Source of the DNA: Carposina sasakii
Taxonomy: Eukaryota > Arthropoda > Insecta > Lepidoptera > Carposinidae
Length of the DNA: 64,000 nt
Direction: 5' to 3'
Assembly: GCA_014607495.2 (NCBI GenBank)
Contig: CP053167.1
Coordinates: forward strand, 2,418,001-2,482,000
This document shows positions 1 to 11,100 of the stretch, one piece after another. A program made the translations under genes and the position numbers. The notes beneath the pieces were generated by a model. The model saw nothing but the letters and a program-made list of their open reading frames with translations. It searched no databases and was not told the DNA's origin. The number at the start of each line of letters is the position of its first letter. Position 1 is the first letter of the stretch.

Positions 1-330
1 ATTCATCCTATTCACATGTCCAAACCACCTCAACATACCCTTCACTATTTACTGTTATACACTTTCTTTGTCAGTCTGCTTTCATTAATCCTATCCACAT
101 GTCCAAACCACCTCAACATACCCCTTACAATCTTCACAATTTCATCATTTCCATCCTCTTTCTTTGTCAGTCTGCTTTCATTCATCCTATTCACATGTCC
201 AAACCACCTCAACATACCCTTCACTATTTCAACATTTCCATCCACTCTTCCTTCGTACACTTTCTCTGTCAGTCTACTTTCATTCATCCCGTCCACATGC
301 CCAAATCTTTCTCAATCATTTTCAATCTTT
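1..330 (-). repeat. LINE-derived degenerate tandem repeat
   Basis: Four imperfect units begin near 1, 84, 180 and 282, so the spacing is 83, 96 and 102 bases. On the minus strand they encode repeated versions of RWFGHV-(D/N)R-(M/I)NESRLTKK. That peptide resembles the extreme C-terminus of lepidopteran LINE endonuclease/reverse transcriptases, which is family knowledge and not tested here. No complete reverse transcriptase is present, so this is a tail fragment that has been multiplied. Confidence 0.7.
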
Positions 331-394
331 GTCGCAACGTCCCTATTTACACCACATTTCTTTCACAACTACTACACATGCATTCTGCGTGCTT

Positions 395-1924
395 TTATTG
401 TAGTAACATGTTTTCTACATGGTACGGACCGTAACATGGAATACATAATCCTATGTTACAGTCCGCACATATCATGTTGCTATCCTTCCTTTTTTTTTGA
501 GCCCAACATCGCTGACACTTCCGCCGTTTTATCAACCCTTTTTCATTCCTTTCTAATTGGATAGGCATGTGAGTTGGAAATTGTGGCTGAAGTGTCACCG
601 ATGGAGGAGGTAAAAGGCATAGCAACACATTATCTCTAAAGTTTTCTAAAGTTATTTTGTTGCCAGTACCTTTTACGTAAAGGAAAAAAGCATTTAGCAA
701 CATGATTTCAAAAAAGTGAATGCCAATTTTTTTGTACCACCGGACAGACTTGTGCTGGTTGATGTAATAACTAAGCATTTGGTCGTGCCGATCTACTCCT
801 TTCATGTATTTATTATATTTCACAATTATATCTGGTTTTGTTTGGACACAACCACGCCTATTTATTACATCAACCATGCGGGGTGTATGCTCAGTAGAAA
901 TAGCCAGCACATCTCGCTTGTCTTTCCACTTCATGACGCATACACCCTTCCTGTTGCACCTATAAATAGTTTCACCTTTTTTAAGTTTTTTGCTGGTCAC
1001 TGTGACAGGATTTTTCTTCCTATTACTTAAAAGTGTACCTGTGCAGTAGGTTCTTTTTTCAAGCAACAAGTATGCTAAATCTACACTGTTATAAAAATTA
1101 TCCATGTACACGGAGTGACCAGCGTTCAAATAATCGTCCATTAGTTTGAGGACGACTTTATTAACATGGCCAGTACCACTAACATCAGGATCGGCTGACC
1201 CTTTATACATGTGGATCCTATGAACCAACCCATTAGGGTCAGCCAATATGTATAATTTTACTCCAAACTTGTGGCGTTTATTTTTTATGTACTGGCGTAT
1301 CAAAAGTCGTCCTCTAAATTGTACCATTGATTCATCGATAGTCAATTCTTTGTCGGGGTATATGGTATTTTTCATCACATTATTAAAATAAAAGATTAAG
1401 CTCTCTATTTTAGAGTATAAGGATACCCCGACATTTCCGTCACTAACATCAAAATATAGGCATCTCAAAATCAACAAAAATCTATTTCTACTCATGTATC
1501 GACCCAAGTTACATTTGAATAAATGGGATTTTGCCCAATATTTATTAATTGTATTAATTTTTATAGTCCCCATAAAAAATAAAATTCCCAAAAATTTATA
1601 TATTTCGGCTTCACAAGTATCTTTCCAATATTTGATACGGCTTTGAGCCCTGAGCCCTGGTTTACTCAAAAGTTCGGCAGCGTGTTTATTAGTAGCCCGT
1701 ACTATTGAATTAATAAAGTTCGTACCAAAAAATACTTTAAAATATTCGAAGGGCCCCATAGTTGCCGCATTGGACAGCAAAATACCGGGTTGACCGGTCA
1801 TTGGAACTCGCGTTGCAGAAGGCAAGATGTCTACCCACTCATCCCCAGATTCGGCCACTACCTCGTCTTCGTCACTTGTGACGATGGACGAGTCACTCGA
1901 ACTGTGAATAAGGATTACCGTCAT
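395..1924 (-). CDS. piggyBac-family transposase, open reading frame intact
   Basis: A single 509-residue frame starting at an ATG (1922-1924). The family's three catalytic aspartates are all visible: D197 in TIDESMVQF, D275 in YMDNFYNS and D378 in KGVDRHDQM. An acidic N-terminus (residues 9-30) and a C-terminal cysteine-rich domain (about 465-500, CxxC...CxxC...CxxC pattern) complete the usual piggyBac transposase layout, and the length is close to the family norm of 550-600. It would cut and paste DNA at TTAA sites in the nucleus. I see no convincing CCC-type inverted ends on both sides: the left side runs into a LINE tail near 330, so the element is probably truncated on that side. It could be a recently dead element with an undamaged gene, or a retained (domesticated) copy; the sequence alone does not decide. 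Confidence 0.92.
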   Translation of the reverse strand: MTVILIHSSSDSSIVTSDEDEVVAESGDEWVDILPSATRVPMTGQPGILLSNAATMGPFEYFKVFFGTNFINSIVRATNKHAAELLSKPGLRAQSRIKYWKDTCEAEIYKFLGILFFMGTIKINTINKYWAKSHLFKCNLGRYMSRNRFLLILRCLYFDVSDGNVGVSLYSKIESLIFYFNNVMKNTIYPDKELTIDESMVQFRGRLLIRQYIKNKRHKFGVKLYILADPNGLVHRIHMYKGSADPDVSGTGHVNKVVLKLMDDYLNAGHSVYMDNFYNSVDLAYLLLEKRTYCTGTLLSNRKKNPVTVTSKKLKKGETIYRCNRKGVCVMKWKDKRDVLAISTEHTPRMVDVINRRGCVQTKPDIIVKYNKYMKGVDRHDQMLSYYINQHKSVRWYKKIGIHFFEIMLLNAFFLYVKGTGNKITLENFRDNVLLCLLPPPSVTLQPQFPTHMPIQLERNEKGLIKRRKCQRCWAQKKRKDSNMICADCNIGLCIPCYGPYHVENMLLQ

Positions 1925-2249
1925 GCATGTATACTGTAGACAACAAAGTCATAAGACAAGTTTTTTCGATTTATTGAACGAAGAAATGCAATTATTAAGC
2001 GGCACCTTTAAAAGCGAAGTCAAATTTGTATGGACGCCAATACGCGTCACTGGCACCTCTAGAAAGCCAAGAAAACGCACATAGGTACTGGCCGGCAGGG
2101 AATGCGTTAAAAAATACATACCTACACCCTTAAATTTTCACCCTTCTATCACCAACACCTATTTTTTATTTTCCTACGGGAACGAGAAATAATGCGAATT
2201 CTAAAGTTTACGCGGGCGAAGTCGCGGGCGGCCGCTAGTAATAATATAA
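1925..2249. other. Flank of the first piggyBac gene, no gene seen
   Basis: AT-rich sequence upstream of the transposase start. It contains a short fragment at about 2205-2232 with the motif GGGCGAAGTCGCGGGCG, the same motif that opens a repeat family found many times in this window. Nothing else is recognised. Confidence 0.5.
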
Positions 2250-2745
2250 TAGTAATTAAAAAAAGTGGCCAAGTGTGAGTCGGACTCGCTCATGAAGGGT
2301 TCCGTAGGCTAGGTTATGTACCTACCGATATCAAAAACAGCACCTAGTCAAACTACCATCATCTTTTTTCACCACCATAAAAATAACCTTTTGTTTCATA
2401 CTGTTTGTATATGTTATAAATAACAAACTTATGTTTTCGGTTTGGTAAATATGCTATATATCTGAAAAACTACCAGCTGCATATCATTCAAACCAATTTT
2501 CGTTAATAGATTATATAGTAATCTACAACATGTATGCTTTTTAGTTTGATCAGCCTCCTAGTTCAAAATATAAAGGGGGATGGACACACATTTTACCACT
2601 AGTCTATTAACTAAACTTAAACTATTAACTTTGAAATAAAATGGTTTTAGGAAACTATTTCATTTTTGAAGACCTGTATAGACATGACAAATCTATAAGG
2701 GTTCCGTTTTTGCTATTTGACTACGGAACCCTAATAAAAGAAGCT
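2250..2745. repeat. Dispersed repeat with GGGTTCCGT ends
   Basis: The stretch opens with AGTGTGAGTCGGACTCGC followed by AAGGGTTCCGTAG and closes with GGGTTCCGTTTTTGC and TGACTACGGAACCCT. This arrangement is a common interspersed repeat in Lepidoptera as far as I recall. It has no coding capacity. Class not assigned. Confidence 0.6.
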
Positions 2746-2791
2746 CAAAAAATATAATCTTACAATTATTACACAGTTTAAAATATTACCT

Positions 2792-4306
2792 GTGGTTGTT
2801 GAGCTGGCTGATGGAACAGCAACATGACATTGTGAATATTGGATTGCTGTGCTACTTGATGCAACAGCTATGTGACTTTCAACATCTTGGGTAGCAGTGC
2901 TGGTTGATGCAACTGCAACATGACATTCTGTGCTTAGTTGATGCAACAGCAATGTGGACTTGTGCATCGTGGGTTGATGCATGGGTACTTGTTACTGAAA
3001 AATGAATTTATAAGATTGATTTAAATTCTGCTTGTATAATAGCAGCCACACTCATGAGGCTCAGGAATATCCCTGGACATTAAATTTTTTGTGTAGTCAA
3101 GGGGAACTATCCATAATAATAGGAAAATATTTTTATTCCGGAAAATTTAATTAAACCTGCTGTAGCGGAGTCATCTATCAGACGAAGACAGAACCAAAGT
3201 CCAGAAATTATTTTTAATATAAGTACCAACAAAAATTGTAGAAATTGCTGAGGGACATATACATCCTAAATCTGAAAAATTTAATAGAAGTGCGAGTGAA
3301 GCGAGGGCGAAATTTATACAGTTTTTAGCACATAAGTTTGTGACCATAGCTAAAGCATTATGAAATTTTTATTACTTTTTACTGTAAAAATTGAAAACAT
3401 TTGGTTGAAGTACAGATTATTTCAGTACTTACTTGAAAAAAAAAATACTATAAAATAAAAAACATACATACATAATGTGGGGCGCGCATTATGTACGGGT
3501 ATACTTACCGCTCCAAATTTTTAACTAGTTATGAAATATAATTTACAAAACATTCTATTCTATCAAGTTAATCAGAAACCCTCCCTTGAACTCTCCCTGG
3601 ACGTCCTCAAACTAGGACTAAGGGAAACCCGGACAGATGGCAGCCCTACCATTTACGTACACCATGACCCGGGCATGCAAATTTATAAGTTTTTCTTCCA
3701 TTGCCCCTTATTCAACACCCTAACCGTGATTTCATTATAGCGAATAGCGAGCACAGATTCTATTTACTTTTTTAAATAATAATATCTACATATTTCATTA
3801 AACATACCTTCAACTTTGCGTGCCACTTTATAAGGTGTGTGTTCAATAGGTTGTGAATACGAATGTTCATAGGGTCGCTTCATAGCGTAATTGTGATCAC
3901 TGCTTGTTGCCTTCTTGAGATCTAAAAATTTTAAATAAGTACCACGTTGTATTATTTAAAAAAATTGGTTTACATAAAGTACGAGAAAACAATAATGCAC
4001 TTCCTACATTTTATGAAAAGACCTACCTGCTTCTTCGATGCCAATCGATGGCTTTCCTGACGACATTTCTAGATCACTAAAAAGGCTAGGATAGGCGTCC
4101 GACTTCAAACGATTCGTCTTCGCGTTGATATATCTTTTCTCAAAATGTTTATGACAAATAAACATTTTCGAAGTAACTTCACTTTCACAACCTAATTGTA
4201 TGCACTGTAACCACAGCGTTTTCATTTCCTCCCTAGCAGGGAATTGGTGCAATTTAACGTCCTGTCGTAAACTATTGCACTTGGGTATGGAACACTTTCT
4301 AAACAT
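2792..4306 (-). pseudogene. THAP-domain gene fragment (5' exons of a P-superfamily-like gene)
   Basis: Three exons can be placed. Exon 1 (4306-4027) encodes a THAP zinc-finger: MFRKCSIPKC, then a conserved W, CHKHF and the AYPSLF box, matching the C2CH plus AVPTLF signature of this DNA-binding domain. Exon 2 (3921-3808, 114 bases, phase 1-1) encodes a basic stretch around HNYAMKRPYEHSY. Exon 3 (about 2997-2792, donor CACAG/GTAATA) encodes degenerate repeats of the type HVAVAS-STA; its first repeat is in another frame, so an indel is present. The exon 1 donor position and phase, and the exon 2 peptide, match the THAP gene at 18260, so the two are paralogues. No transposase body follows; the piggyBac gene at 1924 intervenes. 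Probably a truncated transposon gene, though a small expressed THAP protein cannot be excluded. Confidence 0.75.
3000..3800. other. Intron of the THAP fragment, no recognised feature
   Basis: AT-rich intronic sequence between exons 2 and 3 of the THAP fragment. I see no coding segment, inverted repeat or recognisable mobile element in it. Confidence 0.5.
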
Positions 4307-4942
4307 TTTTAAACAAAATGCCCGAAACTCACCAGATATTGCTATATTTGTGGAATTTAAAGAGGCGGAACTAATCGACGCGCAATTCTCATCAACACGA
4401 AATATGCAATGACCACAAACTATATAGAGATACTACGTATCAGACGACCATCCCCCGTACTAAGAAATTAGCCCATATAGCCTCTAGGCATTGAGTAGAG
4501 AATGATAAAGTTTTGATAATGACAGTAGTTTTTTAACCCTTAATCAAATGGATTTTTTTTTAAATAAAATTATGAATTAAACATGGTTTCTAGGTAAAAG
4601 GGCTTTGTAGATTTCGAAAAAAACATCATTTTTTTTATAAAAAGAGGGGAAATGGGGTTTTACGGTGGGAAATTATTTCCCATTATCCAGTATGGAAAAG
4701 CAAAATATAATTAAGTGGGAAATTATTTCCCATCATCCGGAATGGTTACATTTTTTTGGGACATTTTTACTACAAATTCTATACATATTACTTACTCCTA
4801 CTTTACTTGTTTATTTTTTTTATATAAAAAATTCAATATAACATGATTGAGTGATTGAATAAAATTATAAAAATAAAATGAAACTAGAATGTTACAAATA
4901 ATATTTTATTAAGAACTTTTCAAATACTATATGAAAATAACA

Positions 4943-6983
4943 TTACTGAGTAAGAACTGTGTGAAAGGTTTTGAAACAGTTTTTGGCACAAAGAGCTACT
5001 CCACAGGAGGAACATACTATTTTTGTCCTCTGTTCTTTGTGCTTTGTGCTGCAAAAGCGACATCTTTTGTAAGTGGCACTTTCTTCAGGCAAGTGTATGC
5101 CAACATTTAGTAGCCGAATCTCATCGGGAACGCCAAACCTACCACCTTTTTTATTTTTTTTAAAAAACTACATCTGTTTGTGTGTGAGTTTTTCGTGTCG
5201 TGTGATTATCTATAAGGGCACGTGCTAACCGTAGTCTGAAATCACGGTGGCCATGCAGGGTCGGGACATGGGAGTAGTTGTACGTTATGTAGGCATTAAT
5301 TATAGATGCATCGAACAGAAAGAAGAATAGTCGCATCCAATATTTCCTGGATTTCCGCTTTATAGGGTATGACGATCTAAAATGGTCAAAAAGATCTACT
5401 CCGCCCATACTGAGCGTGTATGAAGCAATTGCAGCCGGGCAGAGAATGTCAGCTCTAGAGCCATCCTTTTGGGTTCTTTTTATCATCCTTGTGTCTAAGG
5501 GCTGATGTGCTGTTGTCAGGACAGCAACTTCCTTTGTGTCAAGCCATTTAATGGCTGTGATTGGCTCTGCAGTAACCGCTGAAAACTGATGTTTATCTAA
5601 TCGCAATGGTTTCGGTTGTTTTTTTTTTATCATATCAGGTAAGTCCTTTCTGTTGCATCTGACTGTTCCCACTGCATAAATATTTTTATCGTAAAGATCC
5701 TCCATGAGGTTACAGCTAGTAAAAAAGTTGTCAAAGGCAATTAAAGTGTTTCTTGGTACGTTACTGCAGAGTTTCATGACAACATTGTAGCCTAACCCTT
5801 CATTTTCGGTGCTGTCGCCTTTTCCTGAATACACTTCGAATTGGTACAAGTACCCAGTTTTGGCGTCACATCTTGCCCATACCTTAAATCCTCTTTTGAT
5901 GGGTTTTTTCGGCATGTATTGCTTTAAGGAGCTGCGCCCTTTAAATTTGACCATACACTCATCAATCGATTGTACTTCTGAATTGTATGCCTCTCTTTGA
6001 TAAACTTTGTTGAGTTCTGTGAGGAGGGGTCTCAATTTAAATAATTTGTCATATTCAGGGGAGTTTCTTGGTGGTTCCATCTCGTTATCATTTAAGTGGA
6101 GGTTTTCTGTAATTTTTTTAAATCTTACTATTGGGAAAACCTGGGCAATTTCCTTATTGTAATAAAAGGGATCTGATGACCAGTAGAGTTCCATGTCCGG
6201 TAAAGGATTTAAGCCCATAAGGATTAAAACTCCTAGATACGCCTTAATATCTTGTAGAGTTACAGGTTTCCAGTTAGTACTATTTTTCTGACGGGCGTAT
6301 CTGTTGGTTTGTTCCACAATTATTACCATCAGTTCATCAGGAAAAAGCGCTTTCAAAAATAATTGAAAGGAGATGTTTTATGATATCGATTGTATAGCCT
6401 TGGCTGAAAACGTTTGGGCGAAAAGAGGAACTTCATGGGGGCCGAGGGATCTCCCCATACTCATTGGCTGAGAACGATCTCTGCGTACTTCGTTGTTTAG
6501 TTTCAGACTCTTGCCCATCATCTGCCAAAAACTCTTCCATGGGGGCATCAATGACATCAAAATTTTGCTGAACTTCATTAAATGTGTGAACGTCAGAAGG
6601 CTGATCATAACATTGCTCAGTTTCAGTACCTAAGTGAGTTGGCAAAAGACTGTTGTCTGTTTTTGGTGTGTTTGTGAAATGCGATGTTTCATCTAGAGAT
6701 GTCAGTAAGGCATCCGTTGAAATCTGTTGAGTTTGCATAGGGGAGAAGGTGGGTCTTGTTTGTCTCCCGTCAATCCAAAGCCAAAGATATGTTCAAGACG
6801 TTGTTCAATTAGGTTATCATCGAGCGGATTTAGGTAACTATCGGAAGGAGAATGAATACTGTTGATAAAGCATGAGTCATCCTCAGAATCTGAGCCTGAT
6901 AAATCAGACAAGTCGTCTAAATTTTGTACCACCTCTTCTAATAGTTTCTTGGCGAGCACTTTACGTTCCTTTCTTGCGTCCAT
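4943..6983 (-). pseudogene. Broken piggyBac transposase
   Basis: Reading from the ATG at 6981-6983, the N-terminal acidic region is open to about 6705, shifts frame there, shifts again near 6440-6470, meets a stop at 6378-6380, and then runs open as the catalytic core (6377 to 5160). The core keeps all three catalytic aspartates, in SIDECMVKF, AFDNFFTS and GGVDLFDHF. A further frame change in a T/A run near 5150-5160 separates it from the C-terminal cysteine-rich domain (CRFCSTKH...CSSCGVALC...C), which ends at 4943. It is not closely similar to the piggyBac gene at 395-1924, so this is a different subfamily. At least four lesions make it non-functional. Confidence 0.9.
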
Positions 6984-7196
6984 ATTTGAATAGCTGAAAG
7001 TAAATTATAAAAAGTTGGCAATTATGTAGTTTTATCAGCATATTGCACAAATAGTTACAAAAGTCCTAAAACTTATAAGTGGCTTCGTTTGAATAAAAGC
7101 ATAGAAATCATGATAAACGCAGTCACAATTTTGCAAAAAGCCACTAATTTGACTTACTCGCTATCGTATTACAAGTTCCTATACCGTTATTATTAC

Positions 7197-7612
7197 AGCT
7201 GACAAACAATCTTAATATATATAAATCTTAATATATATAAATCTCCTGTCACGATGTTTGTCCGCGATGGACTCCTCTTAATATATATAAATCTCCTGTC
7301 ACGATGTTTGTCCGCGATGGACTCCTAAACTACTTAACTGATTTTAAATTAAATTGGCACACCGTGAGCAGTCTGGTCCAACTTGAGAGATAGGATAGCT
7401 TAGATCTTTAATTATAGTCGCAATTTTATTTTATTGCAAATTATTTGTCTATTATCTGTTAACTCCAAAAGATTCTAACAGATGTCGATACTTTTCGACT
7501 GGATTGAGTAAGTAATCAATAGATGGCACTGCTATGGTAAACCGACAAACGTGTCATATAAGCTACAATTCAATTTCCACGCGGACGAAGTCGCGGGCGT
7601 CCACTATTTTAT
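7197..7612. repeat. Nested dispersed repeat with a 57-bp tandem duplication
   Basis: The segment begins with two copies of CTTAATATATATAAATCTCC followed by GTCACGATGTTTGTCCGCG (near 7210-7326) and ends with GGACGAAGTCGCGGGCGTCC at about 7580-7600. It lies inside the piggyBac element, upstream of its transposase. The end motif links it to the repeat family opening TAGTGGACGCCCGCGAC seen at 34.9, 37.9, 44.9, 51.6 and 58.0 kb. Confidence 0.7.
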
Positions 7613-8089
7613 ATATATATATAAAGACACTGATGTTTATCAAAGCAGGAACGAACATTGGGAAATTATTTCCCACCTAATTAAACCTAATAAAATCCAA
7701 GAAATATCAGTGCAAAAAGCACAGAAACCGTAAAAAGCATTCAGAAAATAAGTCTAGTTTACATCAATATATTGTTTATGTACTTACCAGATTTTTTTTC
7801 TACAAAAATTTTCGAAAGTCCTGCGAGAACCGGTTTTGTGCACCAAAAAATTCAAATTGTGACTTTGACATTGACATACGATGACATTACGCAATTTTGT
7901 CCAAAATGTTGCCAAGTAAAATATTTAAAAAGTGTGTAAAATTATTTTGTTCCTGGATTGGTACTGATTAGAGTTACCAGTAAAGAAATAATAAAGAAAT
8001 ATTACGGTACTGTCAAGTGGGGAATAATTTCCCAATATTTGAATAAGGGTTAATGCATGATAGTAGACGTGGTAGGTCAACGAAAACGA

Positions 8090-8168
8090 GGGCGGGAAAT
8101 CTGGAAGGGAGTGGGTGTAATTTTCTTGTGAAAATCAAAATTTATTTGTAAATGGCTTGCATGTGTCA
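8090..8168 (+). repeat. Fragment of the CGGGAAAAGCTGG MITE family
   Basis: About 75 bases from GGGCGGGAAATCTGGAAGG to GCTTGCATGTGTC closely match the first part of the MITE copy at 25265. The match ends at the stop codon of the THAP transposase gene (8166-8168). Confidence 0.8.
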
Positions 8169-11100
8169 TTTATTCATTCTTTTATTTTTTAATTTACTTC
8201 TATATATTTTTAAGGCTTTAAATTGCATAGGCGGCATTTGTTTATTGTCCAGACGTGAGACATCCGTGCCCTTTAAAATTCTGGTTATAATATTGCACCT
8301 ATTAAATACAGCTAATAATATCGAAAATTCCAGAAATAAATCCAGTACAACTTTCTTGTGATTTTCACATTGGAGGAAGTCAGATGTATATCTTGATGTA
8401 ACAGTATTTTTAATATTTTTGTTAATATTGTTGAAATCAACTAAATGTTCGAGATATTCATTTGCTTCCTCGATTATTTTTGAGAAGAATCTCAGGGCAT
8501 GCTCAGCAGGGTAAGATAACTTTCTTTTTTTAATACTTTGGAATTCTCTAAATGTAATCCATGTATGACTTGGTTCTTCTGCTGTACTAGTTAAGTTGTC
8601 TTTGCATATATCACAATTTATTTTATTTAATATTTTTCGGATTACCCACCCTGCTGTATATGCCCTGGAGTGGACACTTAATCTTTCTTGCCTTACGCTA
8701 TGTAGAATCATTTCTGGTTCAAAATCAACATAATATTCATGATGTGACTCATCATCATTATTTGTATGTTTCTGGGGGATTTTAAATAATGACTTTATTT
8801 TTAATAATTGTCTCCCACTATCATCTTCGCAATTAAATGATGACGAGTGAAATCTTATAAATCTAGTAATTAAAAGTGATTCAAAAGTGCATTTAAAGGT
8901 ATGGCAATCTGGGTCGTTATTTCTTAAATTATAAGCCCTCACTTGACCGAAAAAAATTTCTATTGGGTCAGAATTGAAATATCTTGGGCGCATGATATTG
9001 ATATTTTTACTTTTAAAAAATTGCCATACCCTTTGATAAATTTGAATAGTTGTTATCCAATTTTTTAAAGATGGTACAGTTGTCTCTTTTCCATTTGCCT
9101 TGTTAATAAATGTTATTGATTTTAATTTTTTTATTGCCTCCTGCCAAAATTGGCGGTGAAGACTTTTTGGAGTAATAGCCTTTCTTAGTGGCTTTCCTTT
9201 TGAAGATTTGCTAAATGTAGCAGCTCCGTTGACGGAATCAAATAGGTCGTCGAAAAAATCGATTATATCGGCTGTGTTTTGCGTTGTTGAGCTGACAATG
9301 CTTCCATCTGTATAATGACCTAAAAGAAAATAGAAATAAAATTATTCGAACATTTACACATTTATGACACAATCAAACCAAAGAAGTAATTTGTAAGTAA
9401 AATGCTTACCAAATTCAGTGGTATAACATAATGCAGCGGCTACTGTCTTACTAAATACCCGAGCGCAGTTTTTGACCTAAAAAAAAATCAAACTATATAT
9501 ATATTATATTAGTCAGGTCTATATCTTTCCGTTCTTAACCAAAATGGCCAAAAGAGAATAGGACAGGTAGTACTAATTTTAAGTTTAGGTTTAAGTGTGA
9601 CTACCAGAATTGACCATATTATGTCAGAAGATTTATGTTTTTTTAAAACATCTCATTATGGTCGATTCTGACCGTCACTCTTAAACCTAAAATTAGTCCA
9701 ACCTACCCCTTTCTCTCTCAGCCATTCATGTTAAGAACGGAGAGGGATAGACCTGACTATGATTAAATTTACGTTTGAGTGAGACGGTCAGGATCAACCA
9801 TATTATCAGTTTCCTGCCCTTATCCAATAGAATTATAACCTATAGAAGTATAGTCCGAAGGCCGATTTTAGGAATTTTTATGGGTGCAAATTTGAACCAA
9901 TCGCGGCTCTGTCATTCAGTGCTCAGCGGTCAGTGGCTACGTGTGTATGTCAACCTAAAGAACTTACCATGACGAAATGTGCACTGAGATCCTGCCAAAA
10001 CTATGCTCAAAAACATAAGAAAATAAATAACATCACATTTCACCGGTAAATATTTGATGTTTTTACGTAATTTCATTGATAAAACAATAAATACACAATC
10101 AAATTTTCATATTTTTTATCTGTCATTGAAAACAAAATGTTGCCATAAGTGTGAAATTTTACCCTATTTTTAAACATGCAGATTGTAGGTAAAAGTAGTT
10201 GGATCTACTTCGTCTTTGATTGATTGTGGAATTACCTGCAAGCTCTCTCACCGAATTATTTAAAACTATACATATTGTTACTATAATATTATGTTTAATT
10301 GAAATTAGATCTTTAAAATGGGCATCGTTCTTTCCTTTATTGAATTAAATAAAACCATGGAGAATGGCCTCACAGCTTTTTGACATAATGACATTATTCA
10401 GAGGGACAATTTTTAACAGAATATTGTATTTTTTTGTCACACTTTTGGACCAATGATGTGGAAAAGTCCGATCATCTCCTTTTTAATATATTTAAATTTC
10501 ACGACAATTCTACAAGAGTGTGCAAATCAGTATACTTCTCAGCATCAATAATAATTTTATCGACTATTTCCCCACATCTAGGGAAAAAACATTTTTAAGG
10601 CAACATTAATTTTATGTCATGCATACGTCAAGTCGATATTTTATGCCTATTTTTTCGCCTTGCGTTTGGTTGGAACACACTTTCTATAGGTTATAATTCT
10701 ATTCCTTATCCCATTATTTAGGAGGTTGGCGCAAAAATGTTTTCTTTCGAAACTTATATTTCCAAGTATTTACGCACGTCTTAACTATTGGCTATAATTG
10801 CAATATGGTTTTTATATCTATGTATTATCACGTAAAGGTAGATAGCTATAATTTTAGAATAATAAATAAACGGAACAAACCTTCATCTTTTTTATTTTGT
10901 CTGGCAAAACATGCTCATCATTTAACTTTGGTAAAAGCCTCATCTGGGCATGGTTGCAATCCCTCTTATACACATCCACAATGTCGTCCCATTTACAAAT
11001 TTTTTGCCCAAATTTTATGTCTTTTGTCAAAAAATTATTTCTTATACCCTTTAATAAATGGGGTGGATCATATATCACACTCAATGTGTGCCCTTTTATT

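Larger units (their letters stand above)
4533..8053 (-). mobile_element. Complete piggyBac element with TTAA target sites and 13-bp inverted ends
   Basis: TTAA at 4533-4536 is followed by CCCTTAATCAAAT; the right end reads ATTTGAATAAGGG (to 8049) followed by TTAA at 8050-8053. The 13-bp ends match at 12 positions. Inside both ends lie copies of a palindromic motif, TGGGAAATTATTTCCCA, near 4664, 4713, 7660 and (variant) 8019, the sort of subterminal repeat piggyBac elements use for transposase binding. The body is a damaged transposase gene on the minus strand, and a second repeat is nested at about 7197-7612. The element sits between the THAP fragment at 4306 and the 3' end of the larger THAP transposase gene at 8166. 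Confidence 0.9.
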
